This document shows positions 6,207 through 13,592 of a stretch of DNA of 13,768 bases, piece after piece. Position 1 is the first letter of the stretch; every line of letters starts with the position of its first letter. The notes beneath the pieces are model-generated. The model saw only the letters and a program-made list of their open reading frames with translations. It had not been told where the DNA came from and ran no database searches. Both the position numbers and the translations under genes were made by a program. This stretch comes from Armatimonadaceae bacterium (GTDB lineage: Bacteria; Armatimonadota; Armatimonadia; Armatimonadales; Armatimonadaceae), in contig JAUJNC010000107.1 in assembly GCA_030446525.1 (NCBI GenBank), forward strand, positions 1 to 13,768. Direction: 5' to 3'.

Positions 6207-8015
6207 TCACGTGGCGGCGACGGGCTGCGCCTCCCCCATCTGAAGCTCGTACATGCTGGCGTACAGGCCGCCGTGTGCCAGCAGCTCCGCGTGCGTGCCG
6301 CGCTCGACCAGACGCCCTTCCTCGAAGACCAGGATCCTGTCCGCGTCGCGCACCAGCGACAGGCGGTGGCTGGTGACGAACGTGGTCCGGCCGCGCATCA
6401 GGCGAAGGAGCGACTGCTGCACGATCCACTCGGACCCCGGCTCGACCGAGGAGGTCGGCTCATCGAGGATAAGGATCGCGGGGTCGGCCAGGAAGGCGCG
6501 GGCGATGGAGATGCGCTGGCGCTGCCCGCCGGAGAGCTTCACGCCTCGCTCCCCGATCTCGGTCTCGTAGCCATGGGGAAGCTCCGTAATGAAATCGTGG
6601 GCGTTGGCGGCGCGCGCGGCGGCCTCGACGTCCCCCATCGGGGCGTCCGGGTTGCCGTAGCGGATGTTCTCCAGGATCGTCCCGTTGAACAGGAACGGCT
6701 CCTGCGGCACGTACGCCATGTGCCGGCGCAGGCTCCTCTGCGTCACGCGCGTGATGTCCTGCCCGTCGATGCGGATCGCGCCGCCGCTCGGCTCGTAGAA
6801 GCGCAGCAGCAGGTTCGGGATCGTGGTCTTGCCCGCGCCGGACGGTCCCACGAGGGCCACCATCTGCCCCGGCTCCGCGGCGAAGGACACGTCCTCCAGT
6901 ACCGCCTTACGTTCGGTATAGGAGAACGAGACGTGGTCGAAGCTCACGCGCCCTTCGGACAGGCGCAGCTCCCCGGCGTCGGGCGCGTCCGTGATGGCCT
7001 CCGGCGCGTCCAGCACCTCGAACACGCGCGAGCCGGCCGCCTGCGCGCGCTGCAGCATCTCGTTGATCGAGGCGAGCTGGTTGATCGGCGCGAACAGGGG
7101 CCACCAGTAGCCGCGGTAGGCCACCAGGCCGCCGACGGTGAACTGGCCCTGCAACACCAGCCACGCGCCGTAGCCGATCGAGAGGACGTTGGAAAAGAAG
7201 CCGATGAACCGGACGGCCGGGAAGAACAGCGTGCGCGCGTTGACGGCCTTGAACTGCATCGCCCGGTGCGCGTCGGTCGCTCGGCGGAAGCGCCCGCTCT
7301 CGTACGGCTCGCGCGCGAACGCCTTGATCAGTCCGAGCCCCGTCAGGTTCTCCTGGAGCCGGGCCGACACGTCGCCCAGACGGTCCCGCGCCTCGCGGTA
7401 CAGCGTCTTCACCCTGGCATTATAATACCGGGTCAGCGCCCAGACCAGCACGATCGGGAGGAGGGTGACCACGCCCAGCCTCCCATTAAGGGCGATCAGG
7501 ATGCCGGCGACGTACAAAAACGAGAGCGCGTTGGCGATCACGGCATCGGTGCCCTGGACCGCCACCTCCTGCAGCTGGTCGATGTCCCCGATCACGCGCG
7601 ATTGCAGGTCACCGGTGCGGTTGTCGTGGTGGTAAGAAAGCGACTGGCGCTGGAGCTTGGCGTAGGTCTCGTTTCTGAGGTCGAAAACCAGGCGCTGCCC
7701 CACCTTCTCCAGCAGGTTCGCGCGCCAAGCGTCCAGGACGGTCGCCACGGCCTGCACGGCGAACATGGCGCCCACCGCCGGCAGCAGCATCCCGACCCGC
7801 CGCCTGCCGATCACCTCGTCCACGATATACGCCCAGGCGAGCGGGTGGAAGTTGGAGGCGGGGATCGAGATGAGGAGCAGAAACAGCCCGAAGAAGATGG
7901 TGCGCGCGTGCGGGCGCAGGTACGTCAGCAGCCGCCAGAAGACCGCCCGCCCCGCCCCCGGCGCGACCGCCACGCTCCGGCTGTCGCCGGCATCGGAGTA
8001 GCTACGTCGGTACAT
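6207..8015 (-). CDS. ABC exporter, fused membrane and ATPase domains (MsbA/MDR type)
   Basis: A complete 602-residue half-transporter that should work as a homodimer in the inner membrane. The membrane domain spans about 30-320, starting with a helix at FFGLFLLLISIPASNF. The nucleotide-binding domain spans about 345-590 and has all core motifs: Walker A GPSGAGKTT (390-398), signature LSGGQRQR (about 494), Walker B ILILDEP with the catalytic Glu (about 513-519) and the H-loop histidine in TSHR (about 548). The D-loop reads SSVE where family members usually have SALD or SSVD, a conservative Asp-to-Glu change. Substrate cannot be inferred from sequence; lipids, drugs or peptides are all possible, and no C39 peptidase domain is present. 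ATG 8015 has no ribosome binding site but follows a -10-like TACAAT closely. It diverges from the ECF sigma gene. Confidence 0.93.
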   Translation of the reverse strand: MYRRSYSDAGDSRSVAVAPGAGRAVFWRLLTYLRPHARTIFFGLFLLLISIPASNFHPLAWAYIVDEVIGRRRVGMLLPAVGAMFAVQAVATVLDAWRANLLEKVGQRLVFDLRNETYAKLQRQSLSYHHDNRTGDLQSRVIGDIDQLQEVAVQGTDAVIANALSFLYVAGILIALNGRLGVVTLLPIVLVWALTRYYNARVKTLYREARDRLGDVSARLQENLTGLGLIKAFAREPYESGRFRRATDAHRAMQFKAVNARTLFFPAVRFIGFFSNVLSIGYGAWLVLQGQFTVGGLVAYRGYWWPLFAPINQLASINEMLQRAQAAGSRVFEVLDAPEAITDAPDAGELRLSEGRVSFDHVSFSYTERKAVLEDVSFAAEPGQMVALVGPSGAGKTTIPNLLLRFYEPSGGAIRIDGQDITRVTQRSLRRHMAYVPQEPFLFNGTILENIRYGNPDAPMGDVEAAARAANAHDFITELPHGYETEIGERGVKLSGGQRQRISIARAFLADPAILILDEPTSSVEPGSEWIVQQSLLRLMRGRTTFVTSHRLSLVRDADRILVFEEGRLVERGTHAELLAHGGLYASMYELQMGEAQPVAAT

Positions 8016-8021
8016 ACGCCT

Positions 8022-8027
8022 ATTGTA
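8022..8027 (-). promoter_or_regulatory. Possible -10 box giving a leaderless ABC exporter mRNA
   Basis: Reading the minus strand, TACAAT (5/6 consensus) lies 6 nt before the ATG at 8015, so a transcript starting at the usual distance would begin at or next to the start codon. No Shine-Dalgarno sequence is present, which fits leaderless translation. No good -35 is visible. Confidence 0.35.
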
Positions 8028-8116
8028 CCCGGCGTTGCGAAACCCGGGAAGATCAGTGATCAGTTTCGCCCCCGCCGCGTGTCAATACAAGCGAGTGTGC
8101 TTCAGGAGGGTTACGG

Positions 8117-9919
8117 GTGCGAAGGGATGATGCGGAACTGGTGCGGCAGACCCTGGCGGGCAAGCAATGTGCGTTCGCCGAGTTGGTGAGCCGCTATCGG
8201 GATGTGGTGTGGGGCGTCGCCTATCACTACCTCGGCGATTTCGAGGACGCCCAGGACGCCGCGCAGGAAGCGTTCGTCCACGCCTACCTGCACCTTACGC
8301 AGCTGCGCGACGCCGACCGGTTTGCCCCGTGGCTCCGGCGCACCACGATGAACCGGTGCGCCAATATGCTGCGGCGGCGGGGCAACCGGCTGCTTTCGCT
8401 GGACGCGGGAGAAGAACGCGCGGTCGCCCGTACTGCTTCACGTGCCGGCGAACTGGGGGAGCGGATGGCGACGCGGATGATGGTGCAGCAGGCGCTCGGC
8501 CGTTTATCGGAAAAGACGCGCTTGACGGTCACGCTGTTCTACCTCAGCGGCTATTCCCACGCCGAGATCGCCCGGTTCCTGGAGATCCCCGTCAACACCG
8601 TCCGCAGCCGCCTCCAGCACGCCAAAAAACAACTGCGCGAGGAGATGATGGCCATGGTGAGCGAGACGCTGAGTGACGGCAAGCCCGACGCGGGGTGGAC
8701 CCGGCACGTGGTGGAAGACGCGATGCGGCGTGGCGGGGAGGCGCTGCAAAAACACGCGAGGGGCGACGCCGTCCGTTTCTACGACGAGGCGCTCGCGGCG
8801 CTCGCTAAGGCGGAACCGGGCGCCGAGCAGCGCCGCCTGGAGATGGAAGCCCTCTTGCAAAAAAGGAAGGCGATACAGTACTCCTGGAGCCATGAGGAGA
8901 CCATCGATCTACTCCAGCGGGCGTTAGCCATCGCCCAGGAGATAGGCGAACGTAAGGTTCAGGCCGACATACGGCACAGTCTCGGCGTCGCTTATGCCAA
9001 CGGCAGGGAGATGGAAAAGTCGGTGGCGTGTTACCAGGAGGCGCGGGAGGCCTATCGGGAGCTGGGCGATGCTCTCGGACAGGGCGAATGTTTGCTGTCT
9101 CTGGGCGCCCGCTGCCTTTACGCGAACGAGATCGCCGCGGGTCGGCGGTACTACGAGCAGGCCCTGCCACTCTTCGAGCAGGCAGACTCCCGCGACTGGG
9201 CGGCCGTGTGCCGCGCGATGCTGGACATGCTGGCGGAGGTGGGAAAGGAGCGGTTCGCCACGCTCCTCGCCTGGACGGCGGTCTGCGACGTGCTGGAGAA
9301 CACGGCGGGCGTGGTGCGCTTCGCCGGCCAGCCCGGTTTCCAGGTCACCCGACGTGACGACGGCGCCCCGGGCGCGCTGTTCATCGGCAGCGTGTTCTGG
9401 CAACTTTCCCACTTGCGCACGTTCCTCGACGTGGGGGTGCCCGTCGGAGGCAGTTGGTCGGGCGACGCCGTCTCCTTCTCGTACCAACCGCTGCGGTCGA
9501 CCGTAACCGTGCGGAGCGCCTCCGAACGCGTCACCGTCCCGGCGGGGACGTTCGAGCGCTGCCTGCTGACGGAGCAGGTCACTTCGGAGAGCGATCTGCC
9601 TGATGAAGGCCCGGAGCGCACGAAGGAACTCAACCGTATCGTCTACTGCGGCCGGCGCCGGGCCTGGTACGCGCCGGGCATCGGGCTGGTACAACTCCAC
9701 GTCGAGCGCGCCGACGGGTCAGAGGCGCTCATCCGACTCACGGAGTACGCCGTGCAGGGCACGGGCGACGAGTACCTCCCCCTTGCCGCAGGTAACTCCT
9801 GGACGTACGGCTGGGCGGACGTGCCCACCGGGTACGCCGCGAAAGAAGCGTACCGCGTCACGGCGCACAACGCGAACACCTGGTACCTGGCGCACTACGG
9901 GTATGCGTACCGAACCTAA
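8117..9919 (+). CDS. ECF sigma factor fused to TPR repeats and a beta-rich C-terminal region
   Basis: Residues 1-80 are sigma region 2 (AFAELVSRYRDVVWGVAYHY, FEDAQDAAQEAFVHAY, then TTMNRCANMLRRR). Residues about 129-175 are region 4 (SEKTRLTVTLFYLSGYSHAE, IPVNTVRSRLQHAKKQL). Both match the ECF group. Where ordinary ECF factors stop near 180-200 residues, this 600-residue protein continues with a TPR-like helical array (about 200-385; AIAQEIGERKVQADIRHSLG, YANEIAAGRRYYEQALPLFE). A beta-rich region follows (about 390-600) with VPAGTFERCL near 474 and YLPLAAGNSWTYGW near 552, patterns I associate with secreted or lipoprotein beta domains. No membrane helix is seen, so all of it should be cytoplasmic. 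GTG 8117 is chosen for AGGAGGG at 8104-8110, 6 nt upstream. No anti-sigma gene is adjacent; the C-terminal extension may do that sensing job (inference). Confidence 0.9.
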   Translation: MRRDDAELVRQTLAGKQCAFAELVSRYRDVVWGVAYHYLGDFEDAQDAAQEAFVHAYLHLTQLRDADRFAPWLRRTTMNRCANMLRRRGNRLLSLDAGEERAVARTASRAGELGERMATRMMVQQALGRLSEKTRLTVTLFYLSGYSHAEIARFLEIPVNTVRSRLQHAKKQLREEMMAMVSETLSDGKPDAGWTRHVVEDAMRRGGEALQKHARGDAVRFYDEALAALAKAEPGAEQRRLEMEALLQKRKAIQYSWSHEETIDLLQRALAIAQEIGERKVQADIRHSLGVAYANGREMEKSVACYQEAREAYRELGDALGQGECLLSLGARCLYANEIAAGRRYYEQALPLFEQADSRDWAAVCRAMLDMLAEVGKERFATLLAWTAVCDVLENTAGVVRFAGQPGFQVTRRDDGAPGALFIGSVFWQLSHLRTFLDVGVPVGGSWSGDAVSFSYQPLRSTVTVRSASERVTVPAGTFERCLLTEQVTSESDLPDEGPERTKELNRIVYCGRRRAWYAPGIGLVQLHVERADGSEALIRLTEYAVQGTGDEYLPLAAGNSWTYGWADVPTGYAAKEAYRVTAHNANTWYLAHYGYAYRT

Positions 9920-10068
9920 CCCCCCCGCCCCCCTTCCCTCCGAGGGAAGGGGGAGCTATAAGCAGTAACGTCCAGTGCCTCGCGCGAAGCAGATGAGGCA
10001 AGGGTGACTGGCTCCCCCTTCCCTGTGAGCGCAGCGAACGGACGAGGGAAGGGGGACGGGGGGTTAGG
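9915..10068. repeat. Nested palindromic REP/MITE-like element between convergent genes
   Basis: The outer arms at 9915-9940 and 10044-10068 are near-perfect inverted copies (CCTAAC, C-run, TTCCCTC), differing by one base and one C. Inside, GAGGGAAGGGGGAGC at 9942-9956 is an inverted copy of 10011-10024. Left and right halves can thus each fold into their own hairpin, or the whole element can form a cruciform. The left arm contains the TAA of the ECF sigma gene (9917-9919) and the right arm contains the stop of the oppositely oriented dehydrogenase (10064-10066). It may also act as a bidirectional terminator or mRNA end stabiliser. Only one copy is in the window, so mobility is not shown. Confidence 0.75.
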
Positions 10069-11159
10069 CCACCAGCGGGACCGTCCGCTTTTCCCGGGCG
10101 CTGAGGGCCGCCGAGTCGACGATCTGCTGGCCGATGCGGCACAGCTGCGGCGACAGCGGCCCCTGGACCGGCTGGCCCGTTTCCAGGCAGTGGATGACGT
10201 ACTGGATCGGGTTCTGGAACGGCGGCTGCAGCGTGTCGACGGGCAGGTCGCGGCCCTCGGGATGGTCGCGGGTCTGGACGCGGACGGTTTGCTCGTAGTC
10301 GTAGGAGCTGATCGTGCCGTCCGTGCCCACGAGGACGAACCCGCACTTGGGCTGCGGCTGCAGCGTCCACGGGTCGGTGAAGGTGCCCCAGCGCGTCTCG
10401 AACTTCGAGAGGCCGTGCTCGTAGCGGGCGACGGTGACGCTGTGCTCGTCCACCTCCAGTCCCGCCGGCTGGTCCACCACTGCCGTCACTTCGAGGGGCG
10501 CGCGGCCGCCCAGAAACCAGGTGCCCAGCGTGGTGCCGTAGCCCAGGTAATCCAGGAGCGAGCCGCCGCCGTGCGCCTTCTGGTAGAACCAGCTCCCGGA
10601 CTTCCGGCGGCTCGCGGCGGCCTCGTCGGTGACGACCTTGTCGGCCACGTGGCGCAGCGGGCCGCGGTTGCCGTCGTAGTAGTGCACCTCGCGCACCGCG
10701 CCGATCACGCCCTCGTCGATCAGCCGCTTACTGGTCACGTGGGGCGGGTACCAGGCCAGCGGCCAGTTGATCGCCAGCAGCTTGCCCGTACGGGCGAGGG
10801 CCGCGATGATGCGGTCGGCCTCGGGCAGGGACGCGGCGAAGGGCTTTTTCCAGAAGCACATGCACGCCGTAGGGCGCGACCTTCTCCACCCACTCGCCGT
10901 GCCGGGCCGTGGCGGGGCAGAGTACCGCAATGTCGGGCTGCGTCTTTTCCAGGCACTCGCGGTGGTCGGTGAAGACGCGCTCGGGCGGGATGGCGAAGTT
11001 CTTCGCCGCGGCCGCCATGCGCTCCGGCTGCTCGTCGCAGATCGCCGCGATCTCGGCGTGGGGGTGCTCGAAGACCTTGCGCAGCAGGTCGCCCATGTGC
11101 TGGTGATCGAAGTTAATGCCGGCGATCTTCCACTTCCTTGGCTCCATCGATGCGGTCAC
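10064..11159 (-). pseudogene. Gfo/Idh/MocA-family oxidoreductase, interrupted by a +1 frameshift
   Basis: Two overlapping frames together encode one NAD(P)-dependent sugar/inositol-type dehydrogenase of about 364 residues, a normal family length. The 5' frame (from GTG 11159) gives the Rossmann part (WKIAGINFDHQHMGDLLRKV, ICDEQPERM) up to HVLLEK. The 3' frame resumes with KPFAASLPEADRIIAALART and continues through the C-terminal beta domain to 10064. The break is a run of five T on the plus strand (10845-10849). With one base fewer the family's catalytic EKP motif reads through as LLEKPFAAS. The cause may be real decay or a homopolymer read error. GTG 11159 overlaps the stop of the upstream TauD remnant by four bases (GTGA), showing former translational coupling. 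ATG 11147 is an alternative start. Substrate is unknown. Confidence 0.85.
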
Positions 11160-11251
11160 TCCCTCTCTCCCGAAAGCCTCTGCCAGAGCCGCACGTAGTG
11201 GCGCTGGCGCTCGGGCTCCGGGTGGTCCTCGAACGCCGTGCGGTTATGCAG
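11156..11251 (-). pseudogene. C-terminal remnant of a TauD/TfdA-family dioxygenase
   Basis: On the minus strand, 31 codons ending in TGA at 11158-11156 read LHNRTAFEDHPEPERQ... RLWQRLSGERE. This matches the characteristic end of TauD/TfdA-type Fe(II)/2-oxoglutarate dioxygenases (LHxRTAFEDxPEPxRxRHLLRLW, from memory). No rest of the enzyme is found upstream: the frame meets a TGA at 11299-11297, which is the stop of the neighbouring cassette gene. The last base pairs overlap the dehydrogenase start (GTGA), so these were consecutive operon genes before the dioxygenase lost its 5' part. The exact junction lies somewhere in 11251-11299. Confidence 0.7.
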
Positions 11252-11296
11252 CTTTATCGCTACGCTCCCATGCTCACGGTGGAATGCGCTACATGA

Positions 11297-11761
11297 TCAT
11301 CTGTTCTGAGCGGCATCTCCCCGGCCCAAGCCGAAGAAAACGGCAATGGCGCGCTGAAGCGCTAACCTGGCCTCATCATCCAAGGATACGATCCGTTGCC
11401 CTCTCCCGGCCAGATTCTCCATGACTTCTTTGTTGACTCGGTCCAGTCGCCGGAAATCGACATAGGACTCTTCAAAACCAGAGCTCGTTGCAGGCAATGG
11501 GAACGCAGAAAGTACCCTTAGCTCTCGAACAAATCTTTGTTGGTTCCGGTCGAGTTGGGACATGGGAAGAATTTGAGCTACCGCGACGTAGAGTGTTTTC
11601 TTTTTGTCATACTCACAGTCGTGTGTAAGAAGCATAGCCGTAGCAGGAACAAGATCCGTTGCTGTGGCCTGCAACTGATCGTTCACCGATATATACGCGA
11701 TGGGGACGCCGGTGAAGACGTCCCCTTGACTAACCTCGTCCCGAAGCTCTGGCTCATACAT
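11297..11761 (-). CDS. Unrecognised 154-residue protein with a THDCEYDK motif
   Basis: I do not recognise a named family. From ATG 11761 the product opens with VSQGDVFTGVPIAYI, then AMLLTHDCEYDKKKTLYVAV. A mixed helical part and an acidic/hydrophobic C-terminal helix follow (VSLDDEARLALQRAIAVFFG). The conserved-looking GDVF and THDC segments suggest a real globular domain with a possible metal- or nucleotide-binding H/D/C cluster (inference). It has no signal peptide or membrane helix. The frame is open further upstream but overlaps the preceding gene, and those residues look non-coding. No strong ribosome binding site is near. It is the last gene of a three-gene minus-strand cassette, 40 nt after the 104-residue gene, in DNA of clearly lower GC (hand counts near 47-55% against about 68% in the flanking MBL gene). 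Confidence 0.75.
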   Translation of the reverse strand: MYEPELRDEVSQGDVFTGVPIAYISVNDQLQATATDLVPATAMLLTHDCEYDKKKTLYVAVAQILPMSQLDRNQQRFVRELRVLSAFPLPATSSGFEESYVDFRRLDRVNKEVMENLAGRGQRIVSLDDEARLALQRAIAVFFGLGRGDAAQNR

Positions 11762-11801
11762 GGGTACGTTGTTGCGTCCTTGACAGCAAGCCTGATTCGT
11801 T

Positions 11802-12116
11802 TTACGGCAAGTCGATATCAACGTACTCGCGGTCGACTGACGCCAGGAATTCGCGCTGCTCGTTAGCCAACTGGGCGATCGTGCGCGGCGTGTCCAAGTC
11901 TGGCTCGAAGTCGGTTGCCTCGACATCTGTCAGGATTGCCGAGAACTGCACCTTCATTCGCAGTGCCGTGAAGGTGGCCCCGTCACCGTGAGGCAGACCT
12001 GTGATCCCTGTGTTGGACTCAGCCGACACCCGGCCCGGCGTCAGCATCTGCGACGAATCGCCCGCCGGGTTTTCCACGCTGACCTTTTTTTCCGGATAGG
12101 GGAGTGTTGATGTCAT
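11802..12116 (-). CDS. Unrecognised 104-residue cassette protein
   Basis: No family recognised. The N-terminal third is low-complexity and probably disordered (SVENPAGDSSQM...SAESNTGITG). The middle has a strand-like stretch (GATFTALRMKVQFSAIL) and the C-terminal part is acidic and helical (TPRTIAQLANEQREFLASVD), ending YVDIDLP. No signal or membrane segment. Its ATG at 12116 overlaps the stop of the upstream DUF6941-like gene by four bases (ATGA), which strongly supports real translation and a functional link between the two products. It could be a small partner or adaptor of its neighbours (inference). Confidence 0.72.
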   Translation of the reverse strand: MTSTLPYPEKKVSVENPAGDSSQMLTPGRVSAESNTGITGLPHGDGATFTALRMKVQFSAILTDVEATDFEPDLDTPRTIAQLANEQREFLASVDREYVDIDLP

Positions 12117-12529
12117 TGCCCTGCCTCTTTGCGCATTCTGACGGTAAAGCGCCGATGTCCAACCGGCATGCCATCAAAAAGGAAATCGATGTCGAAAGCG
12201 CCTTCCTCCAGAATCGGGAAGTCTTGAAGTTCGAAGACAAAATCGTAGACCGCGAGAGGGTCGTGAAACTCCGCCATACCTTCGGCTTTAAAGACTTCTT
12301 TTTGCGATGGGCTCCTGACCACCAGGGCTACTTCTATTTCCCCGCGCCCATCGGTAAATGCACCCACGATGAACATGCGCGGCTGGCGCGACGGGATGCT
12401 GGGAACAAGAATCTGATTGAAAATCCCGATCAAACTCTTGTTGTTGCTGTACCTGTCTTCTATGACCTGCTCGCACAGCACAATGGCTACAAGCGATGGT
12501 CTCTCCACGTACTTCGCTTGTTCACTCAT
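12113..12529 (-). CDS. DUF6941-like small protein, first gene of the cassette
   Basis: The 138-residue product reads CEQVIEDRYSNNKSLIGIFN near its start, then QPRMFIVGAFTDGRGEIEVA, a strand with SPSQKEVFKAEG, and FPILEEGAFDIDFLFDGMPV near the end. This is the pattern I associate with DUF6941-type proteins, small beta-sandwich-like proteins of unknown role often seen as lone accessory genes (recollection, moderate certainty). No signal peptide. ATG 12529 is used; GTG 12544 in the same frame is possible. A GAGGT lies about 13 nt before 12529, longer than ideal. A perfect 14-bp palindrome covers the start codon. The gene overlaps the next one by ATGA and heads a lower-GC block that separates the MBL gene from the TauD remnant. 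Confidence 0.8.
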   Translation of the reverse strand: MSEQAKYVERPSLVAIVLCEQVIEDRYSNNKSLIGIFNQILVPSIPSRQPRMFIVGAFTDGRGEIEVALVVRSPSQKEVFKAEGMAEFHDPLAVYDFVFELQDFPILEEGAFDIDFLFDGMPVGHRRFTVRMRKEAGQ

Positions 12530-12535
12530 GAGTGA
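12522..12535. promoter_or_regulatory. Perfect 14-bp palindrome over the cassette's first start codon
   Basis: TCACTCATGAGTGA is a perfect palindrome centred on the start region of the DUF6941-like gene. It could be an operator for a dimeric regulator, or could influence initiation. No regulator gene is obvious in the cassette. Confidence 0.35.
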
Positions 12536-12585
12536 TCGGTACACCTCAAGCCGTTACTCCAGACCATCACAGGCATAGCTACATT

Positions 12586-12632
12586 GTTGCCAAAATAGCA
12601 ACGGCAGATACCCCACGTATTATCAGTACGTG
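12586..12632. other. Two short inverted repeats upstream of the cassette
   Basis: GTTGC (12586-12590) with GCAAC (12598-12602), and CACGTA (12614-12619) with TACGTG (12627-12632), each around a 7-nt spacer. They lie 57-103 nt upstream of the cassette's first gene in an AT-richer patch, which is where a promoter and operator would be expected. No clear -35/-10 pair could be fixed. Confidence 0.3.
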
Positions 12633-12743
12633 TCTCTACAGGAGCCCCGTTTCGCAAGAAAGTTCGCCCAAAGCACACCCACGCCCCAAGTTCGTTGCGG
12701 GACCAGGCTTTTCCTGCGCAAGAACCAAGCCCCACCTCCAGCC

Positions 12744-13592
12744 TTATCCCAATTCCGAACTGCCCCATCGCTCGCCGCAGCGCAGGACGCGGTGCGGCTG
12801 ATCGAGCCGCCTGGCCTCCTCCAGAAATGCGTCGGGCGGCTCGGTGTTGAAGGCGAACATGTCATAGTGGCACGGGATGACCAGGCGCGCACCGATCTCC
12901 TTCGCCAGCCGCGCGGCTTCGGGGCCGTCCAGGTTGCCGGCCACGCGCCGCTCGGGTCTGCGTCCGTTGATCGGCAGCAGGGCCACGTCGACGGCGAAGG
13001 GGCGCAGCCGGTCCGCCATGCCCGCATACCGAACGGTGTCGCCGCTGTGGTAGACGGCCCACGGGCCGAACCGGACGACGTAACCGAGGTACCGGCACCG
13101 CCCCGCCTCGTCGCGCTCCACGGCTTCATGGGCGGCGGCGACGCCGGTGAAGGTGAAGCCACGCACCGTGACCTCCGTGCCGTCATCCACGCCCAGCGGG
13201 AGCGACGGATCGATCTGGAGACGCTCGGCGACGAAGGAGCGGTTCGCCTCCGGTATCACCAGCTTGACGTCCGGGTTGGCGCGCAGAAGGGGCGAGAGCG
13301 TTTCGGCGTCCAGGTGGTCGGTGTGGCTGTGGCTGGACGTGACCACGTCGATGAAATCGAGCCGCTCCGGGGCGACCACCCGCGCCGTCATGCGCACGTG
13401 CGGCTTGTCCGTGCCGGCGTATTTGGTGGTGAGCGAATCGGACAGGTAGGGGTCGAGGAGCAGGTGCCGGTCTTGCCACTGCAGCAGAAAGCCGCTCTGG
13501 CCGAGCCACCAGAGGTGGAAAACGTCGGGGCCGCGCGGCGCCGCGGCGACGTCGGCGAGGAAGGCGTCGTCCGCGAGCAGGGGCCGGATCAT
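12744..13592 (-). CDS. MBL-fold metal-dependent hydrolase (UlaG-like)
   Basis: The 282-residue protein has a complete metallo-beta-lactamase-fold metal site: H88-S-H90-T-D92-H93 (HSHTDH), H155, D185 in YHSGDT, and H242 in PCHYDMF. The overall order and the LLPINGR and NLDGPEAA segments resemble the UlaG group (E. coli UlaG is L-ascorbate-6-phosphate lactonase). The actual substrate here is unknown. ATG 13592 overlaps the stop of the upstream MetE-like gene by four bases (ATGA), so the two are translationally coupled. The last residues after GERW (GSSELG) may be a replaced tail, because the lower-GC cassette region begins just downstream; this is a guess. Confidence 0.9.
   Translation of the reverse strand: MIRPLLADDAFLADVAAAPRGPDVFHLWWLGQSGFLLQWQDRHLLLDPYLSDSLTTKYAGTDKPHVRMTARVVAPERLDFIDVVTSSHSHTDHLDAETLSPLLRANPDVKLVIPEANRSFVAERLQIDPSLPLGVDDGTEVTVRGFTFTGVAAAHEAVERDEAGRCRYLGYVVRFGPWAVYHSGDTVRYAGMADRLRPFAVDVALLPINGRRPERRVAGNLDGPEAARLAKEIGARLVIPCHYDMFAFNTEPPDAFLEEARRLDQPHRVLRCGERWGSSELG

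Noticed and set aside
6273..8189. Plus-strand open frame of 638 codons
   Set aside because: It lies antisense to the ABC exporter, whose motifs are complete. The antisense product is rich in R, G, H, V and Q, as expected of a shadow frame in GC-rich DNA.
10840..10855. Programmed frameshift in the dehydrogenase
   Set aside because: The restoring shift is +1 in a plain A run with no rare-codon or stop context, and the family does not use frameshifting to my knowledge. Decay or a read error is simpler.
10004..10972. Plus-strand open frame of 322 codons
   Set aside because: Antisense to the dehydrogenase and starting inside the palindromic repeat; composition is that of a shadow frame and the opposite strand has clear family motifs.
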